A stretch of 64,000 nucleotides of DNA from Schaalia odontolytica (GCF_002847525.1 NZ_PKKM01000003.1:163022-227021), one strand, 5' to 3'. Counted from the stretch's first letter, positions 47,739 to 57,899 are shown. Made by a program: numbers and translations. The notes: generated by a model from the sequence alone, not told the origin.

Positions 47739-48401
47739 TCAGTTCTCCGGAAGCCAGGCGGGGCCGTCAAACCCGCGCTGATGACCACCGGCAGGACCGG
47801 GCCCTTCATCATCATCGAGACCATAGCGCTCCTCGAGCGCACGGAAAAGCTGAAGGGTTGTCGCCAGCGCACACATCACCTGCTGCACGAGCTGCGCATC
47901 CGTCGCGCCATACTCGTAATCAGCATTCACCTCGGCGACGACACGGTCCCCCTCGTCCTGATCAGCGACGTAGGCCTTGGGCCACAGGAACTCGCCATGC
48001 CACGCCTGGAGGAAGTCACGCAGATCCTCGCCAAATTCAATCGGGACGAGATTCTTCATGAAAGCAACAATGGACAAAACCTCGCGCGAATCACCGAGGA
48101 AGCGGAAGCAGAACAGGTGCCCTTCCCAGAAGCCACACAGGTCCCCATCACTGTCGATACGCCAGGCCCATCCCTCAGAGTCAAAAAGGAGCCCTAAGCG
48201 CTCCTGCGTGATGGGACGAACCATATCGAAACGATTGGCCTCAAACTCCGAATTACCCGTGACAATTCCTTCCGGAGGTGCTGCGTTGCTACCCTCCCAT
48301 TGTTCCATATCAGGGGCGATATCGTCTGGCAGATCGCGGCGGCGAGGCGTCTCCTCGCCGTCGGTTCCACCGTCGGCATCCGCCCGCCATAGCCAGCCCA
48401 T
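47739..48401 (-). CDS. YbjN-domain protein
   Basis: 220 aa. Middle part (about 55-190) fits the YbjN/type III chaperone-like fold: ERLGLLFDSEGWAWRIDSDGDL, HLFCFRFLGDSREVLSIVAF and a long helix LVQQVMCALATTLQLFRALEERYG. Cytoplasmic, acidic. The role in actinobacteria is unknown. It sits upstream of clpB on the same strand, but the clpB promoter separates them. Confidence 0.8.
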   Translation of the reverse strand: MGWLWRADADGGTDGEETPRRRDLPDDIAPDMEQWEGSNAAPPEGIVTGNSEFEANRFDMVRPITQERLGLLFDSEGWAWRIDSDGDLCGFWEGHLFCFRFLGDSREVLSIVAFMKNLVPIEFGEDLRDFLQAWHGEFLWPKAYVADQDEGDRVVAEVNADYEYGATDAQLVQQVMCALATTLQLFRALEERYGLDDDEGPGPAGGHQRGFDGPAWLPEN

Positions 48402-48745
48402 GATGATCCCCTATTCGTGCCGATCTTCGTTAACGCGCCACTGCGTCGCTACCGACGGGGCGAAAGCGCGCCGACCGCCCCTAACCTTGGCCTGCACATG
48501 CACACCCATTGGCGCCTCCTCCGCTCACCTCGTCGTGTTACCAGCACGTGTCTTGGTACCTTCACAGTAGCGCAGAAACCGCGAAAAACCAACGCCCCCA
48601 AGGCTTTGCGACCCCTCTTTAACTCGGCGAGACCGGGCGGGCGACACCATCGTCGCAGCTCACCCGGGGCGCTCGAAACACCTCTCCCTCATATGTATGG
48701 TTGCTCACATTTGCAGATAGCCCTTGCGGAACTCAAAAGTTTCTA
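48402..48745. other. Intergenic gap, no gene seen
   Basis: About 340 bp between the YbjN start and the DUF418 stop. Moderately AT-rich around 48530-48760. Presumably holds the YbjN promoter; no hairpin or repeat stands out. Confidence 0.5.
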
Positions 48746-50152
48746 CTAAATAGAGCAATTTTGATTGCCCACACTCCCACCATTCACCGACGTCTCACCA
48801 TACCCAGCAGGCGGCGCGGGAACCTGGGGCACCGGAATCGACGAGGCCGGGGCACCTCCACCGGGGACGAGCGGCAGATCGGGCAGCGGCAGAGTCCTCG
48901 CACTCCTCGTCACGAGCCAACGCAGTGCCCACTCCGCGGGACCGCGAGAGGAACCCGCAACCTCGGCAATGACGCAACCGATCCCGATAAGCGCCCACAC
49001 CCCCAGCGCGATGAGGCCGGACACCGCCACCCCCAGCGAACGCACGCCACACACGCCGAGCACGCTGAAGATGAGAATGAAGAGCAGCGTCTGCGAGAGA
49101 TAGGCCGTCATCGAGCGTCGGCCAATCGCACTCAGGAACGCGCACACCGTGCCCAGCTTCTCCCGCGGACCGCCGCCCACGAGCGCCAAGAGCGCCAGCC
49201 AGCCGCAGGCGCCCGCAACACCGGACGCATGAAAGAGCGGATAGGACCAGGCGGCCGAATTGGAGAACGCCCAGTCCAGCTGCATGAGCGCGAAAGGCGC
49301 GCCTCCCAGCGCACCGATCGCCAGACCTCCGAACGCGATGCCCGCCAGGAGCGCCCCACGCCCACGCGGATCCTGCAGGAAGCCCCAGCGCGCAACTCCC
49401 ACGCCGATCATGACGCAGGGGACCACCAGCGCCGTCAACACCGTCGCAGGCGTCGCGACGAGCCAGGACCCAAAAGACACCAGCGGGTACCAGGCGTTGA
49501 GCGACATGGGTCCGTGATATTCCAGCACCATCGGCTCTCGCCCCATCATCGCGCCACCCATCGTTATACCCATCAGACTCAAGGTTGCAATGAGCGAACC
49601 CGCAAGAATGCGAGCCCACCCACGCCTCATGACGATCACTTCGGCGAAGATGACCGCGACGAGGCCGTAGGCACCGATGATGTCTCCCGAAAAGACGATG
49701 CCGTGCACCAGGCCAAAGGCGAGCATCCACCACCCGCGGCGGCGGATCAGACGCGCGGCCGCACGATGGGATCGGCGCTCGACACGATCGCGAAAAATCT
49801 CCCACTGGACGGGGTTCCAGCCAGCGCTCAGTTCAGGGGGAAGAGCGTCCAACGCGAAGCGGCGCTCGCGTTCGATCGTGCGCGAGGCCATGATCGCCAT
49901 GCCAAAACCGAAGAGAATCGAAAACAGCGGGTAGGCCCTGCGATCGACGAACAGGGTCCGCGCCAGGTACCACCACTGGTCGGCGCTGCCCATAGCCGCG
50001 AGCGCAGCGTGTCCTGCCCGGGGAGTCTCCGGGAAGTAAGCAATCCAAAAGGGCACATTCGCCAGAGCAATGAGCGCAAGCATGAGGCCGCGCGCAACGT
50101 CTGGTGCAGGGAAACGCACCTGGCGTGCGCCCGTGAAAGACAGGGTGTGCAT
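48746..50152 (-). CDS. DUF418 integral membrane protein
   Basis: 468 aa from ATG 50152 (GAGAGGACCTC upstream); the frame before it overlies the neighbouring gene. About ten membrane helices. The family hallmark PDVARGLMLALIALANVPF is at the start and the DUF418 block (RRSMTAYLSQTLLFILIFSV) near 370. Related to the YeiB group with an acyltransferase-3-like fold. A Pro/Gly-rich tail ends the protein. Function unknown; a transporter or envelope-modifying role is typical speculation. Confidence 0.88.
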   Translation of the reverse strand: MHTLSFTGARQVRFPAPDVARGLMLALIALANVPFWIAYFPETPRAGHAALAAMGSADQWWYLARTLFVDRRAYPLFSILFGFGMAIMASRTIERERRFALDALPPELSAGWNPVQWEIFRDRVERRSHRAAARLIRRRGWWMLAFGLVHGIVFSGDIIGAYGLVAVIFAEVIVMRRGWARILAGSLIATLSLMGITMGGAMMGREPMVLEYHGPMSLNAWYPLVSFGSWLVATPATVLTALVVPCVMIGVGVARWGFLQDPRGRGALLAGIAFGGLAIGALGGAPFALMQLDWAFSNSAAWSYPLFHASGVAGACGWLALLALVGGGPREKLGTVCAFLSAIGRRSMTAYLSQTLLFILIFSVLGVCGVRSLGVAVSGLIALGVWALIGIGCVIAEVAGSSRGPAEWALRWLVTRSARTLPLPDLPLVPGGGAPASSIPVPQVPAPPAGYGETSVNGGSVGNQNCSI

Positions 50153-50182
50153 GAGGTCCTCTCGCTCTACCTGGGATAGAAA

Positions 50183-50219
50183 AGGGGCGAGGCCGGAGTT
50201 TCTCCGGGGCCTCGCCCCT
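50183..50219 (-). terminator. Terminator of the 50.2-50.9 kb membrane protein gene
   Basis: AGGGGCGAGGCC / GGCCTCGCCCCT stem with an inner GGAG-TTTC-TCC hairpin. Confidence 0.75.
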
Positions 50220-50235
50220 CCATGTGTGCCATGGG

Positions 50236-50910
50236 TCAGCCGATGGCCGACATCATCGCCTGCTGGCGAAGCTCTCGGCGCCTGCCGTTGGCTTTCACTA
50301 CCAGCACGATGCCGATAATCATGATGATCGTGCCACTGACGCCGACCACCGAAGACCAAATGAGGCCATTCGTGCTGGACTTCGTGATGTCACCAGCACT
50401 GGCATCCATGCCCGCAATGTCGGCTCCCGCAGGCAGACCCTCACAGTCGATGCGGTAGGTACCCGCGGGCAGATCCGTGGCCGTGTAGTAGTTGTTAATC
50501 CCGGCGAACGAGTGCATGTCGTAGACGTCGCCATCCGTGTCCGTCATCGTGCACGACGTTGCCTCGACGTCGCCGAGGAGGATCGTGTACTGCCCGTTGG
50601 CGCCAACCTCGACGGTCCCGCCATTGGTAATGCTGACGGCGTTCACATCCTCGGGCGCCTCCGTGTTGAGGCCTGAGACAGCGACCACGGCAAAGATGAC
50701 CGGGGCGATGATCAGCATCATGAGCAGGCCCAGAACAATCATGATCGTGCCCGGAGCTCGACTGGGCAGGTTCATGGGTGGCATGACTGCGGGACCGGCG
50801 TACGCGGCGCCCGGGTAGCCGCCCTGGGCGGGCATGGTGCCGTCCTGTCCGTACTGCGGCCAGGGCGTGCCCTGCTCGCCGGGGACTCCGTAAGGCCTGG
50901 GATTCGACAT
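50236..50910 (-). CDS. Unknown membrane protein with Pro/Gly/Tyr-rich N-terminus
   Basis: 224 aa. Disordered N-terminus (about 1-50, Pro, Gly, Tyr, Gln), membrane helix MIVLGLLMMLIIAPVIFAVVAV (about 57-78), an outer domain with two Cys (ATSCTMTDTDGD and YRIDCEGLP) that could form a disulfide, a second helix (about 187-207) and a basic cytoplasmic tail. No family recognised. Standalone. Confidence 0.72.
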   Translation of the reverse strand: MSNPRPYGVPGEQGTPWPQYGQDGTMPAQGGYPGAAYAGPAVMPPMNLPSRAPGTIMIVLGLLMMLIIAPVIFAVVAVSGLNTEAPEDVNAVSITNGGTVEVGANGQYTILLGDVEATSCTMTDTDGDVYDMHSFAGINNYYTATDLPAGTYRIDCEGLPAGADIAGMDASAGDITKSSTNGLIWSSVVGVSGTIIMIIGIVLVVKANGRRRELRQQAMMSAIG

Positions 50911-50987
50911 GAGGAAAGCCTTCCTAGAAATTCTTATGTGTCAGCATAGCAACGCGTGCATACGGCGTGATAACACCGGCAGCGACG

Positions 50988-51728
50988 TCAGGCCTGGCGG
51001 ACAATCCGCAGGCGCTCCTCACGCAGCTGCGCGACGCCGGGAACCTCGAGGGGTTCCAGCGTGGTTCCGGTGGCACGCTCAAGCAGCAGGTCCGCCAGCT
51101 CGGGGTTACGCGCGAGCGCGGGACCGTGCATGTAGGTCGCGATGATGGAGCCCTGGACAGCGCCGTCGTAGCGGACCTCAGGTGCTTCTTCTCCCTGGGG
51201 CGTACCGTTTCCGACGCCCGAGATGACGCGCCCCAGCGGGGAGGCCTCGGGGCCGAGGACGGTGCCTCCACCGTGGTTTTCAAAGCCCGTGAGGGTCTGC
51301 GTGAGCCCCTCAAGGACGGGCTCGCAGACGAGCTCGCCGATAGCCCGGTGCCCCTGAGGGCGAGTCGTAATGTCGAGGACTCCCATGCCGGGAACGCGTG
51401 CGCCGCGCGCATCCTCGTACCAGTGACCGAGCACCTGCAGGGAGGCACAGATCGCCAGGAGTGGGCGGCCCGCGTCAAGGGCACGGGCGAGACCGGAGGT
51501 GCCGCGGAACTTGTCGGCCGCAAGCGCCTGGGCGGTGTCTTCACCTCCGCCAAGCGTGTAGATGTCGAGGCTCTCGGGGATCTCCTCGGTCAGGCCGACG
51601 TGGACAACCTCGGCGTCGATACCGCGCCTGCGGGCGCGCTCGGCCAGAATCAGTGCGTTGCCGCTGTCGCCGTAGGTCCCCAGGACCTCGGGCATGAGGA
51701 CGCCGATTCGCAGCGTGGAGGCGCTCAT
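50988..51728 (-). CDS. gatD: GatD-type glutamine amidotransferase (lipid II amidation)
   Basis: 246 aa from ATG 51728, which overlaps the murT stop by 4 bp. Class I amidotransferase (CobB/CobQ-like): YTLGGGEDTAQALAADKF, nucleophile Cys near 94 in LLAICASLQVLGHWYED and the catalytic His in ATYMHGPAL. With MurT it amidates the D-Glu of peptidoglycan stem peptides to D-isoglutamine. The nucleophile context CASLQ departs from the common CGGYQ/CAGYQ. Confidence 0.93.
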   Translation of the reverse strand: MSASTLRIGVLMPEVLGTYGDSGNALILAERARRRGIDAEVVHVGLTEEIPESLDIYTLGGGEDTAQALAADKFRGTSGLARALDAGRPLLAICASLQVLGHWYEDARGARVPGMGVLDITTRPQGHRAIGELVCEPVLEGLTQTLTGFENHGGGTVLGPEASPLGRVISGVGNGTPQGEEAPEVRYDGAVQGSIIATYMHGPALARNPELADLLLERATGTTLEPLEVPGVAQLREERLRIVRQA

Positions 51729-53035
51729 CGGGTGCCTTCCTTTCGATCGAGCAGGACCTTGAAGTCGCGCATGGCCGTGTAGTTGAGGAGCATCTCGACG
51801 CGGCCGGGCTCGCACGCGGCCAGGGCGTCCATGGGCAGCGGGACGAGGTCACAGTGGACGCCCGCGTATTCGAGCCGCACAGCAAGGTCGGCGCCACGTT
51901 CACCACAGGCGACAACGCGACGGCCGGGCTGCTTAACTGCGGAAAAATCGACATCCCACAGCCAGGAGAGATCCTGGCCGTCGGGCACCTGGCCGTTCAC
52001 TCCGATGACGACCTGCTCGACGCGCGGGTCGATCATCGTCATGGCCTCCTGCCAACCGGCGGGGTTCTTGGCGAGCATGAGGCGCGCGCGTCGACCGTTG
52101 ACGTTGTGGACGGAGTAGCGTCCGGCGACCTCGGTGACACTACTGACGGCCGCGGCGGCAGCCGCGGGGTCGATGCCCATGGCGACGGCGGCGGCGACGG
52201 CCTGCGCGGCGTTGCCAAGGTTGGCGCGCCCGGGAAGCTTCAGCTCGAGGGGAACACTGACACCGTCCGGTCCACGCAGCGTCGCACGCGGGCCCTCGGG
52301 GGCCAGCTCGACGTCCTCGAGCCACCACTGAGGCTGAGGACGGCTGCTGAGCTCAGGAAGTTCCTCGCCGTCGAAAGCGGGAATCAGGTGCCAGTCCTCG
52401 CCGGAGCGGACGACGCGGCCACCGCGCGGGTATGCGGCGGAGTCTGCACCCCATCCACCACCGGCCGCAACCCACACGACGTTCGGATTGTCGGCGGCGG
52501 CCGAGACGATCAACGGGTCGTCGCAGTTGGCGACGACGACGGCGTCCGGATGCGCAGATGCCCCGTCGCGCAGACGACGCTCGACGGAGCCGATTTCGCC
52601 GACGCGGTCGAGCTGATCGCGCGAGAGATTCAGGTACACGAAGACCGATGGATTGACGTCGGCGGCGACGCCGGGCACGTGCATTTCGTCGACCTCAAGG
52701 GCTGCGCGCGTCGCCCCCTTACCCTGCATGAGCGCCGTCAGGACACCGGAGGTCATATTGTCGCCGTTGATGTTCGAGGCGACGGGCCCCGCGCTTTCCA
52801 GCGCCGCGCGCACCATACGCGTGGTCGTCGACTTGCCGTTCGTGCCGGTCACGATGACAGAGGAGAAGGGGGCAGCCAGTTCCTCGAGGAGCTTCGGGGA
52901 GATACGCAGGGCAACCTCGCCGCCGATCATGCCCCCGGAGCCGCGCCCAAGGGCACGCGATGCGAAGCGGGCGGCGCCACCGGCCGCTGTGGCCAGGCGA
53001 GAGCGCACCGACAGGTGATGCGAAGATTTCGTCAT
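51725..53035 (-). CDS. murT: MurT, Mur-ligase-like subunit of lipid II isoglutaminyl synthase
   Basis: 436 aa. Mur ligase central domain with P-loop VTGTNGKSTTTRMV (about 62-75), NINGDNMTSGV, LNLSRDQLDRVGE, and the DUF1727 C-terminal domain (NPAGWQEAM, CGERGADLAVRL). The region where MurT proteins carry a four-Cys zinc ribbon here reads AAYPRGGRVVRSGEDWHLI with no cysteines. First gene of the murT-gatD operon. Confidence 0.93.
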   Translation of the reverse strand: MTKSSHHLSVRSRLATAAGGAARFASRALGRGSGGMIGGEVALRISPKLLEELAAPFSSVIVTGTNGKSTTTRMVRAALESAGPVASNINGDNMTSGVLTALMQGKGATRAALEVDEMHVPGVAADVNPSVFVYLNLSRDQLDRVGEIGSVERRLRDGASAHPDAVVVANCDDPLIVSAAADNPNVVWVAAGGGWGADSAAYPRGGRVVRSGEDWHLIPAFDGEELPELSSRPQPQWWLEDVELAPEGPRATLRGPDGVSVPLELKLPGRANLGNAAQAVAAAVAMGIDPAAAAAAVSSVTEVAGRYSVHNVNGRRARLMLAKNPAGWQEAMTMIDPRVEQVVIGVNGQVPDGQDLSWLWDVDFSAVKQPGRRVVACGERGADLAVRLEYAGVHCDLVPLPMDALAACEPGRVEMLLNYTAMRDFKVLLDRKEGTR

Positions 53036-53549
53036 GCATCCACGTTAACGCATGCGGGGCGTCGGTTGCGCCGCCGACGCATCTCGATCCTCGCTATCAG
53101 GACACAGACGAGGGGCGCCACTCGGACCGCTTTCCTCGCGCGACACGCTGATACGTACCTGACCTGCACAGATAGTTACGTATTGCATATCGACGTTATC
53201 CACGCCATCTCTCTGTGATGGCGTCGATATGTCCCACCGGTCAATATCGACCGATGAGCCACCCAAGAGCATCGTCCCACCGGCCCACAACATGAGCATT
53301 TTCAAGGAAAAGGTGCATCCGCCGACAAAATTGCAGGTCAGAGGGCATTTCCAAAAAAATAGTAGCGAATCTGACGCACGCATTTCACGGAGCCCCTGCA
53401 CGTTTGTGCCAAGCGATGGACACCTCAAGAATCGACTATCAAAACCCACCGTGACCTGGTAAAACTATGTTCAGCAGGCGCAAGCCTGTCGCCTGTTCCA
53501 GGCTTCGGTCGGGGATCCTGTGTGCCCCCGGATCCTCGATCGAATTATG
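53036..53549. other. Intergenic gap, no supported gene
   Basis: About 510 bp between murT and the hspR terminator. Contains a hairpin ACGCCATC / GATGGCGT (53202-53224) and an AT-richer stretch 53160-53460. Open frames on both strands have no recognisable product or ribosome site. Confidence 0.5.
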
Positions 53550-53582
53550 CTGCGGGACCCATCCACTGGATGGGTCCCGCAG
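53550..53582 (-). terminator. Terminator of the dnaK operon
   Basis: CTGCGGGACCCATCCA / TGGATGGGTCCCGCAG, 16-bp perfect palindrome around one base, 18 bp past hspR. Confidence 0.82.
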
Positions 53583-53600
53583 TCCTTTATGTGTCGATGC

Positions 53601-54155
53601 CTAGCGGCGAGAGACAATCGTCCCTTCAATCACCGCGCGCCCATTCGATCGCGGCGCAGCCGGAAGGGCCGAACGCGCCGAAGCCTCGGAGGAGGCGAGC
53701 GCCGCGAGCGCCCGCACCGGATTCCACACGGTGAGAGAGCCCCCGGAGCGAGATTCAGACCTCGAGGAGCTATCCCACGGGCGCTGGCCTCGGCGCATCG
53801 GCATGACCTGTCCATCCGCAGACGCAGCGAACACGCGGTTGCGCTTGGCTTCGGCCGCTGCGACCGCCCCACGCAGGGCGTCGCGCTCCTCTTCCAAGGC
53901 CTCGACGCGCCGCTCGAGCTCGAGGATGCGTCGAATACCCGCCAGGTTGATGCCCTCTTCCTGGCTCATCCGCTGCACGTCGCGCAGACGCTGCACGTCC
54001 CGCTTCGTATATCGGCGTCCCCGCCCCTTAGTACGGGCGGGGATCACCAGGCCGAGGCGGTCGTACTGGCGCAGGGTCTGCGGATGCATGCCCGCCAGCT
54101 CGGCCGCAACCGAGATGACGAACGTGATCGCATCGTCCGATCCCGTCTTCGCCAT
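53601..54155 (-). CDS. hspR: HspR heat-shock repressor (MerR family)
   Basis: 184 aa. MerR-type helix-turn-helix: FVISVAAELAGMHPQTLRQYDRLGLV, then RGRRYTKRDVQRLRDVQRM and a coiled coil (LELERRVEALEEERDALRGAVAAAE). Binds HAIR sites and uses DnaK as co-repressor. Last gene of the dnaK-grpE-dnaJ-hspR operon, 3 bp after dnaJ, so it represses its own operon and probably clpB. The Ser/Arg-rich C-terminal 60 residues look disordered. Confidence 0.96.
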   Translation of the reverse strand: MAKTGSDDAITFVISVAAELAGMHPQTLRQYDRLGLVIPARTKGRGRRYTKRDVQRLRDVQRMSQEEGINLAGIRRILELERRVEALEEERDALRGAVAAAEAKRNRVFAASADGQVMPMRRGQRPWDSSSRSESRSGGSLTVWNPVRALAALASSEASARSALPAAPRSNGRAVIEGTIVSRR

Positions 54156-54158
54156 GGC

Positions 54159-55208
54159 TTACTCCTCCACGGCCTCGAACAGGGAGGCGCGGACGTCGAG
54201 GTCACCCTCGGCCTTCGCCATCTCCTTCGCGAGCTTCTTGAGGTCGCGGCTCGGCTTGTCCGGAACCTGGATGGCCACGCGGGCGATCAGGTCACCCGTC
54301 GCCTTGGAGGTCTTCACTCCCCCGCCGCGCACGCGGATCTCGGAACCCGAGGAGGAACCCGCAGGCACCTTGACCGTGGCCGTGTTGCCGTCGATCATCG
54401 GCACGTCGACGACGGTGCCAAGGATGGCCTCGGACACGGTCACGGGCAGGGTGAGGACCAGGTCATCACCCTCGCGCGAGAACACGGGATGCGGCTTGAC
54501 GGTCACAGCGACCTCGAGGTCGCCGGTGGGACCGCCGTTGATGCCGGGCTTGCCGTGGCCCTTGACGCGGACCTTCTGACCGTCCTTAATGCCCGCGGGA
54601 ATGCGGACCTTGATCGGAGAGCCGCCAACCTTGATGGTCAGGGTCGCACCGTTCAGGGCCTGACGGAAGGAAATGGCCAGCTTTGCGCGCACGGTCCCGC
54701 CCTTTTCAGGGGTGGGCGCCGCCTGCTGGGCGTGACTGGCTCCGCCGAAGGGCGAGCCGTAGGGGTCGCCCCCAAATCGCGCGCCACCGCCGCCACCGCC
54801 GAAGAGGCCGGAGAGGATGTCCTCAAAGCCAGCCCCGCCGCCGGGCATGCCGGAGGTCTGGAAGCGCACGTTGTGGCCGCCTCCACCGAAGCCGCCGGCG
54901 CCACCGAAGGCACCGAAGAGGTCCTCGAAGCCACCCGCGCCGCCCGATCCGGCGGAGAAGCGTGCCCCGCCGCTAGCCATCGCGCGGATCGCGTCGTAGC
55001 GCTTGCGATCCTCGTCATTGGACAGGACGGCGTAGGCCTCGCCGATTTCCTTGAACTTGGCCTCAGCGGCCTTGTCGCCCGGGTTCTGATCCGGGTGCCA
55101 CTGCCGAGCCAGCTTGCGGTAGGCCTTGGTGATGGCCTTCTTATCCGCCGTCTTGTCAACTCCGAGGACCTTGTAGAAGTCCTTGGAGAACCATTCCTGT
55201 TCACTCAC
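54159..55208 (-). CDS. dnaJ: DnaJ co-chaperone without zinc finger
   Basis: 349 aa, GTG start. J domain at 10-75 with the HPD motif in LARQWHPDQNPGDK, a long Gly/Phe-rich region (80-165), then two C-terminal beta domains (IKVRIPAGIKDGQKVRVKGHGKPG). There is no Cys-rich zinc finger, so it is of the DnaJ-B/CbpA architecture although it sits in the dnaK operon. Stimulates DnaK ATPase. Confidence 0.95.
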   Translation of the reverse strand: MSEQEWFSKDFYKVLGVDKTADKKAITKAYRKLARQWHPDQNPGDKAAEAKFKEIGEAYAVLSNDEDRKRYDAIRAMASGGARFSAGSGGAGGFEDLFGAFGGAGGFGGGGHNVRFQTSGMPGGGAGFEDILSGLFGGGGGGARFGGDPYGSPFGGASHAQQAAPTPEKGGTVRAKLAISFRQALNGATLTIKVGGSPIKVRIPAGIKDGQKVRVKGHGKPGINGGPTGDLEVAVTVKPHPVFSREGDDLVLTLPVTVSEAILGTVVDVPMIDGNTATVKVPAGSSSGSEIRVRGGGVKTSKATGDLIARVAIQVPDKPSRDLKKLAKEMAKAEGDLDVRASLFEAVEE

Positions 55209-55250
55209 GCGCGTGTCACCTCTCTTTCAGTTGCGAGCGTGTTGTTGCTG

Positions 55251-55907
55251 TTATTCAGGGTTGTTCACCAGCACCTTCGCGGCGCGCACCACGCGGTCTC
55301 CGCGGCGGTAGCCACTGGTGAGGACCTGCCCGATGACGGGATGGTCGACATCCGGGCTGGTGGTCGCCATGAGGGCGTCGTGCTGGGCGGGATCGAAGTC
55401 GTCGCCCGGGGCGCCGTAGCGCTCCAGCTCGAAACGCGTCTTGAGCGTCTCCTCGAGCTTCGTGGCGATCGACGCGAAGGGGCCGTCCTCCAGGTCGCCG
55501 TGCGCGCGGGCGGCGGCGATGTCGTCGAGGACGCTGATGAGCGACTCGATGACCTCGTCCTGGCCCGCGGTCTTGTGGCCGGGGATGGCCTCCTTGGAGC
55601 GGCGCACGTAGTTGGCGTACTCCTGGCCCTGGTTGTACAGCTCCGCGTTGGCGCGGGCCAGCTGGTCCTCGACGCTCGCGATACGCTCGAGGGCCTTGGC
55701 GAGGTCGGAGTCCTCGATCTGCTCCTCGAAGGCACTCATGTCGTCGGTCGAACCCTCGGACGAGGCCTGGGCAGCGTCATCCGCGCCGGGTGCGGTCTCG
55801 TTGTTCTCGGCCGCCTGGCCGGCCGGGGCCGACTCGAAGGAGTCGGCCCCGGCGACGTTGGCGTCTTCGTTGGGCGCCGAGAAACCGTTGGTTTCTTCGG
55901 TGCTCAC
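55251..55907 (-). CDS. grpE: GrpE nucleotide-exchange factor
   Basis: 218 aa, GTG start overlapping the dnaK stop by 4 bp. Acidic disordered N-terminus (1-65), long coiled-coil helix (about 70-130: [31 protein letters not shown]), then the beta-wing domain with [17 protein letters not shown] and [21 protein letters not shown]. Releases ADP from DnaK. Confidence 0.96.
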   Translation of the reverse strand: MSTEETNGFSAPNEDANVAGADSFESAPAGQAAENNETAPGADDAAQASSEGSTDDMSAFEEQIEDSDLAKALERIASVEDQLARANAELYNQGQEYANYVRRSKEAIPGHKTAGQDEVIESLISVLDDIAAARAHGDLEDGPFASIATKLEETLKTRFELERYGAPGDDFDPAQHDALMATTSPDVDHPVIGQVLTSGYRRGDRVVRAAKVLVNNPE

Positions 55908-57739
55908 TTGTTGTCCTCGTCAACGATCTCGGCGTCCACGACGTCGTCCTGCGCGGGCGCGGACTGGGCGCCGGCCTCGTCGGCCTGCTGCTTGGCGTAG
56001 ATCTCCTGGCCAATCTTCATGCCGGACTCGGACAGGGTCGCCATGGCGGTCTTCACGGCCTCGATGTCGTCACCCTTGAGGGCTTCCTTGACGGCGTCGA
56101 CGTCCTTCTGGACGCCCTCGCGGGTCTCCTCGGAGATCTTGTCGGCCTCGTCCTTGAGCAGCTTCTCCGTCGCGTAGACGGTCTGCTCAGCCTGGTTGCG
56201 GGTGTCGGCCTCTTCGCGGCGCTTCTTGTCCTCGGCGGCGTGCTCCTCGGCCTCGCGCACCATGCGGTCGATGTCTTCCTTGGGCAGGGACGAACCGCCG
56301 GTGATCGTCACCGACTGCTCCTTGCCGGTGCCACGGTCCTTCGCGGAGACGTGAACGATGCCGTTCGCGTCGATGTCGAAGGTGACCTCGATCTGCGGCA
56401 CGCCACGGGGGGCCGGGGCAATGCCGGACAGCTCGAAGGTGCCGAGCAGCTTGTTGTCACGGGCGAACTCACGCTCGCCCTGGTAGACCTGGATGAGCAC
56501 GGAGGGCTGGCCGTCCTCGGCGGTGGAGAAGATCTCCGAAGCCTTGGTCGGGATGGCCGTGTTGCGGTCGATGAGCTTGGTCATGACGCCACCCTTGGTC
56601 TCGATACCGAGCGACAGCGGGGTCACGTCGATGAGCAGGACGTCCTTGCGGTCACCCTGGATGACGCCGGCCTGCAGGGCGGCGCCCACGGCGACGACCT
56701 CATCGGGGTTGACACCCTTGTTGGGCTCGCGACCGCCGGTCAGCTCCTTGACGACCTCGGTGACGGCGGGCATACGGGTGGAGCCGCCGACGAGCACGAC
56801 GTGGTCGATCTCGGAGACGGTCACGCCGGCCTCGGCCATGACATCGCGGAAGGGCTTCTTGGTGCGCTCGAGCAGGTCGGAGGTGAGCTCCTCGAACTTG
56901 GCGCGCGTGAGGGACTCATCCAGGTGGATGGGGCCGTCAGCGGTCATGGACAGGTACTGCAGCGAGATGTTCGTGGAGGTCGCGGAGGACAGCTCCTTCT
57001 TCGCCTGCTCAGCGGCTTCCTTCAGGCGCTGGAGGGCGACCGCATCCTTGGACAGGTCGGCGCCGGTCTTGGCCTTGACCTGGTCGATCAGCCAGTTGAC
57101 AATGCGCTGATCCCAGTCATCGCCGCCCAGGTTGTTGTCGCCGGAGGTGGCGCGCACCTGGATGGTGGAGAAGCCGTCGTCATCCTTGCCCACCTCGAGG
57201 AGGGACACGTCGAAGGTGCCGCCACCGAGGTCGAAGACCAGGATGAGCTCGTCTTCCTTGCCCTTTTCGAGGCCGTAGGCCAGGGCCGCGGCGGTGGGCT
57301 CGTTGACGATGCGCTCGACCTTCAGGCCGGCGATCTGACCGGCGTCCTTGGTGGCCTGACGCTGGGCGTCGTTGAAGTAGGCGGGGACGGTGATGACAGC
57401 CTCGGTGACGGGCTCGCCCAGGTAGGCCTCGGCGTCAGCCTTCAGCTTCATGAGGATGCGCGCGGAGATTTCCTGCGCGGTGTACTTCTTGCCGTCGATC
57501 TCCGTGGTCCAGTCGGTGCCCATGTGGCGCTTGACGGAGGAGATGGTGCGGTCAACGTTGGTGACGGCCTGGCGCTTGGCGATCTCGCCAACCAGGACCT
57601 CACCGGTCTTGGAGAAGGCGACGACCGAGGGGGTCGTGCGGGCGCCTTCAGCGTTGGGGATGATAGTGGGCTCGCCGCCTTCGAGGACGGCGATAGCGGA
57701 GTTGGTGGTACCGAGGTCGATGCCGACTGCACGTGCCAT
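55904..57739 (-). CDS. dnaK: Hsp70 chaperone DnaK
   Basis: 611 aa from ATG 57739 (GAAAGGAAACC upstream). Nucleotide-binding domain with [26 protein letters not shown] and [14 protein letters not shown]; substrate domain with [18 protein letters not shown]; lid ending [10 protein letters not shown]. First gene of the operon; three HAIR operators and three SigH/SigR-like promoters lie 98-281 bp upstream. Confidence 0.98.
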   Translation of the reverse strand: MARAVGIDLGTTNSAIAVLEGGEPTIIPNAEGARTTPSVVAFSKTGEVLVGEIAKRQAVTNVDRTISSVKRHMGTDWTTEIDGKKYTAQEISARILMKLKADAEAYLGEPVTEAVITVPAYFNDAQRQATKDAGQIAGLKVERIVNEPTAAALAYGLEKGKEDELILVFDLGGGTFDVSLLEVGKDDDGFSTIQVRATSGDNNLGGDDWDQRIVNWLIDQVKAKTGADLSKDAVALQRLKEAAEQAKKELSSATSTNISLQYLSMTADGPIHLDESLTRAKFEELTSDLLERTKKPFRDVMAEAGVTVSEIDHVVLVGGSTRMPAVTEVVKELTGGREPNKGVNPDEVVAVGAALQAGVIQGDRKDVLLIDVTPLSLGIETKGGVMTKLIDRNTAIPTKASEIFSTAEDGQPSVLIQVYQGEREFARDNKLLGTFELSGIAPAPRGVPQIEVTFDIDANGIVHVSAKDRGTGKEQSVTITGGSSLPKEDIDRMVREAEEHAAEDKKRREEADTRNQAEQTVYATEKLLKDEADKISEETREGVQKDVDAVKEALKGDDIEAVKTAMATLSESGMKIGQEIYAKQQADEAGAQSAPAQDDVVDAEIVDEDNK

Positions 57740-57836
57740 GGTTGGTTTCCTTTCGTTCACGAGGCCGTCTCCGCTTCCGGAGCGGCTCGCGTTGGTCTGT
57801 GTGGTCTATGTGGTGCCGGGAAGGTCCCGACACATC

Positions 57837-57880
57837 CTTGAGTCTGTTGTACTCAACTTTAGGAGCAGGGTTTTTATTCC
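57837..57880 (-). promoter_or_regulatory. dnaK promoter unit 1 (HAIR + GGAAT-N18-GTT)
   Basis: HAIR CTTGAGT-N7-ACTCAAC at 57837-57857. Minus-strand GGAAT (complement of 57876-57880) is 18 bases from GTT (complement of 57855-57857), which is the outer end of the HAIR. Confidence 0.85.
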
Positions 57881-57899
57881 GCAACCCGAAGCTCTCAAA

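Noticed and set aside
53045..53462. Small open frames on both strands between murT and hspR
   Set aside because: No ribosome site, no recognisable domain, and composition unlike the neighbouring genes.
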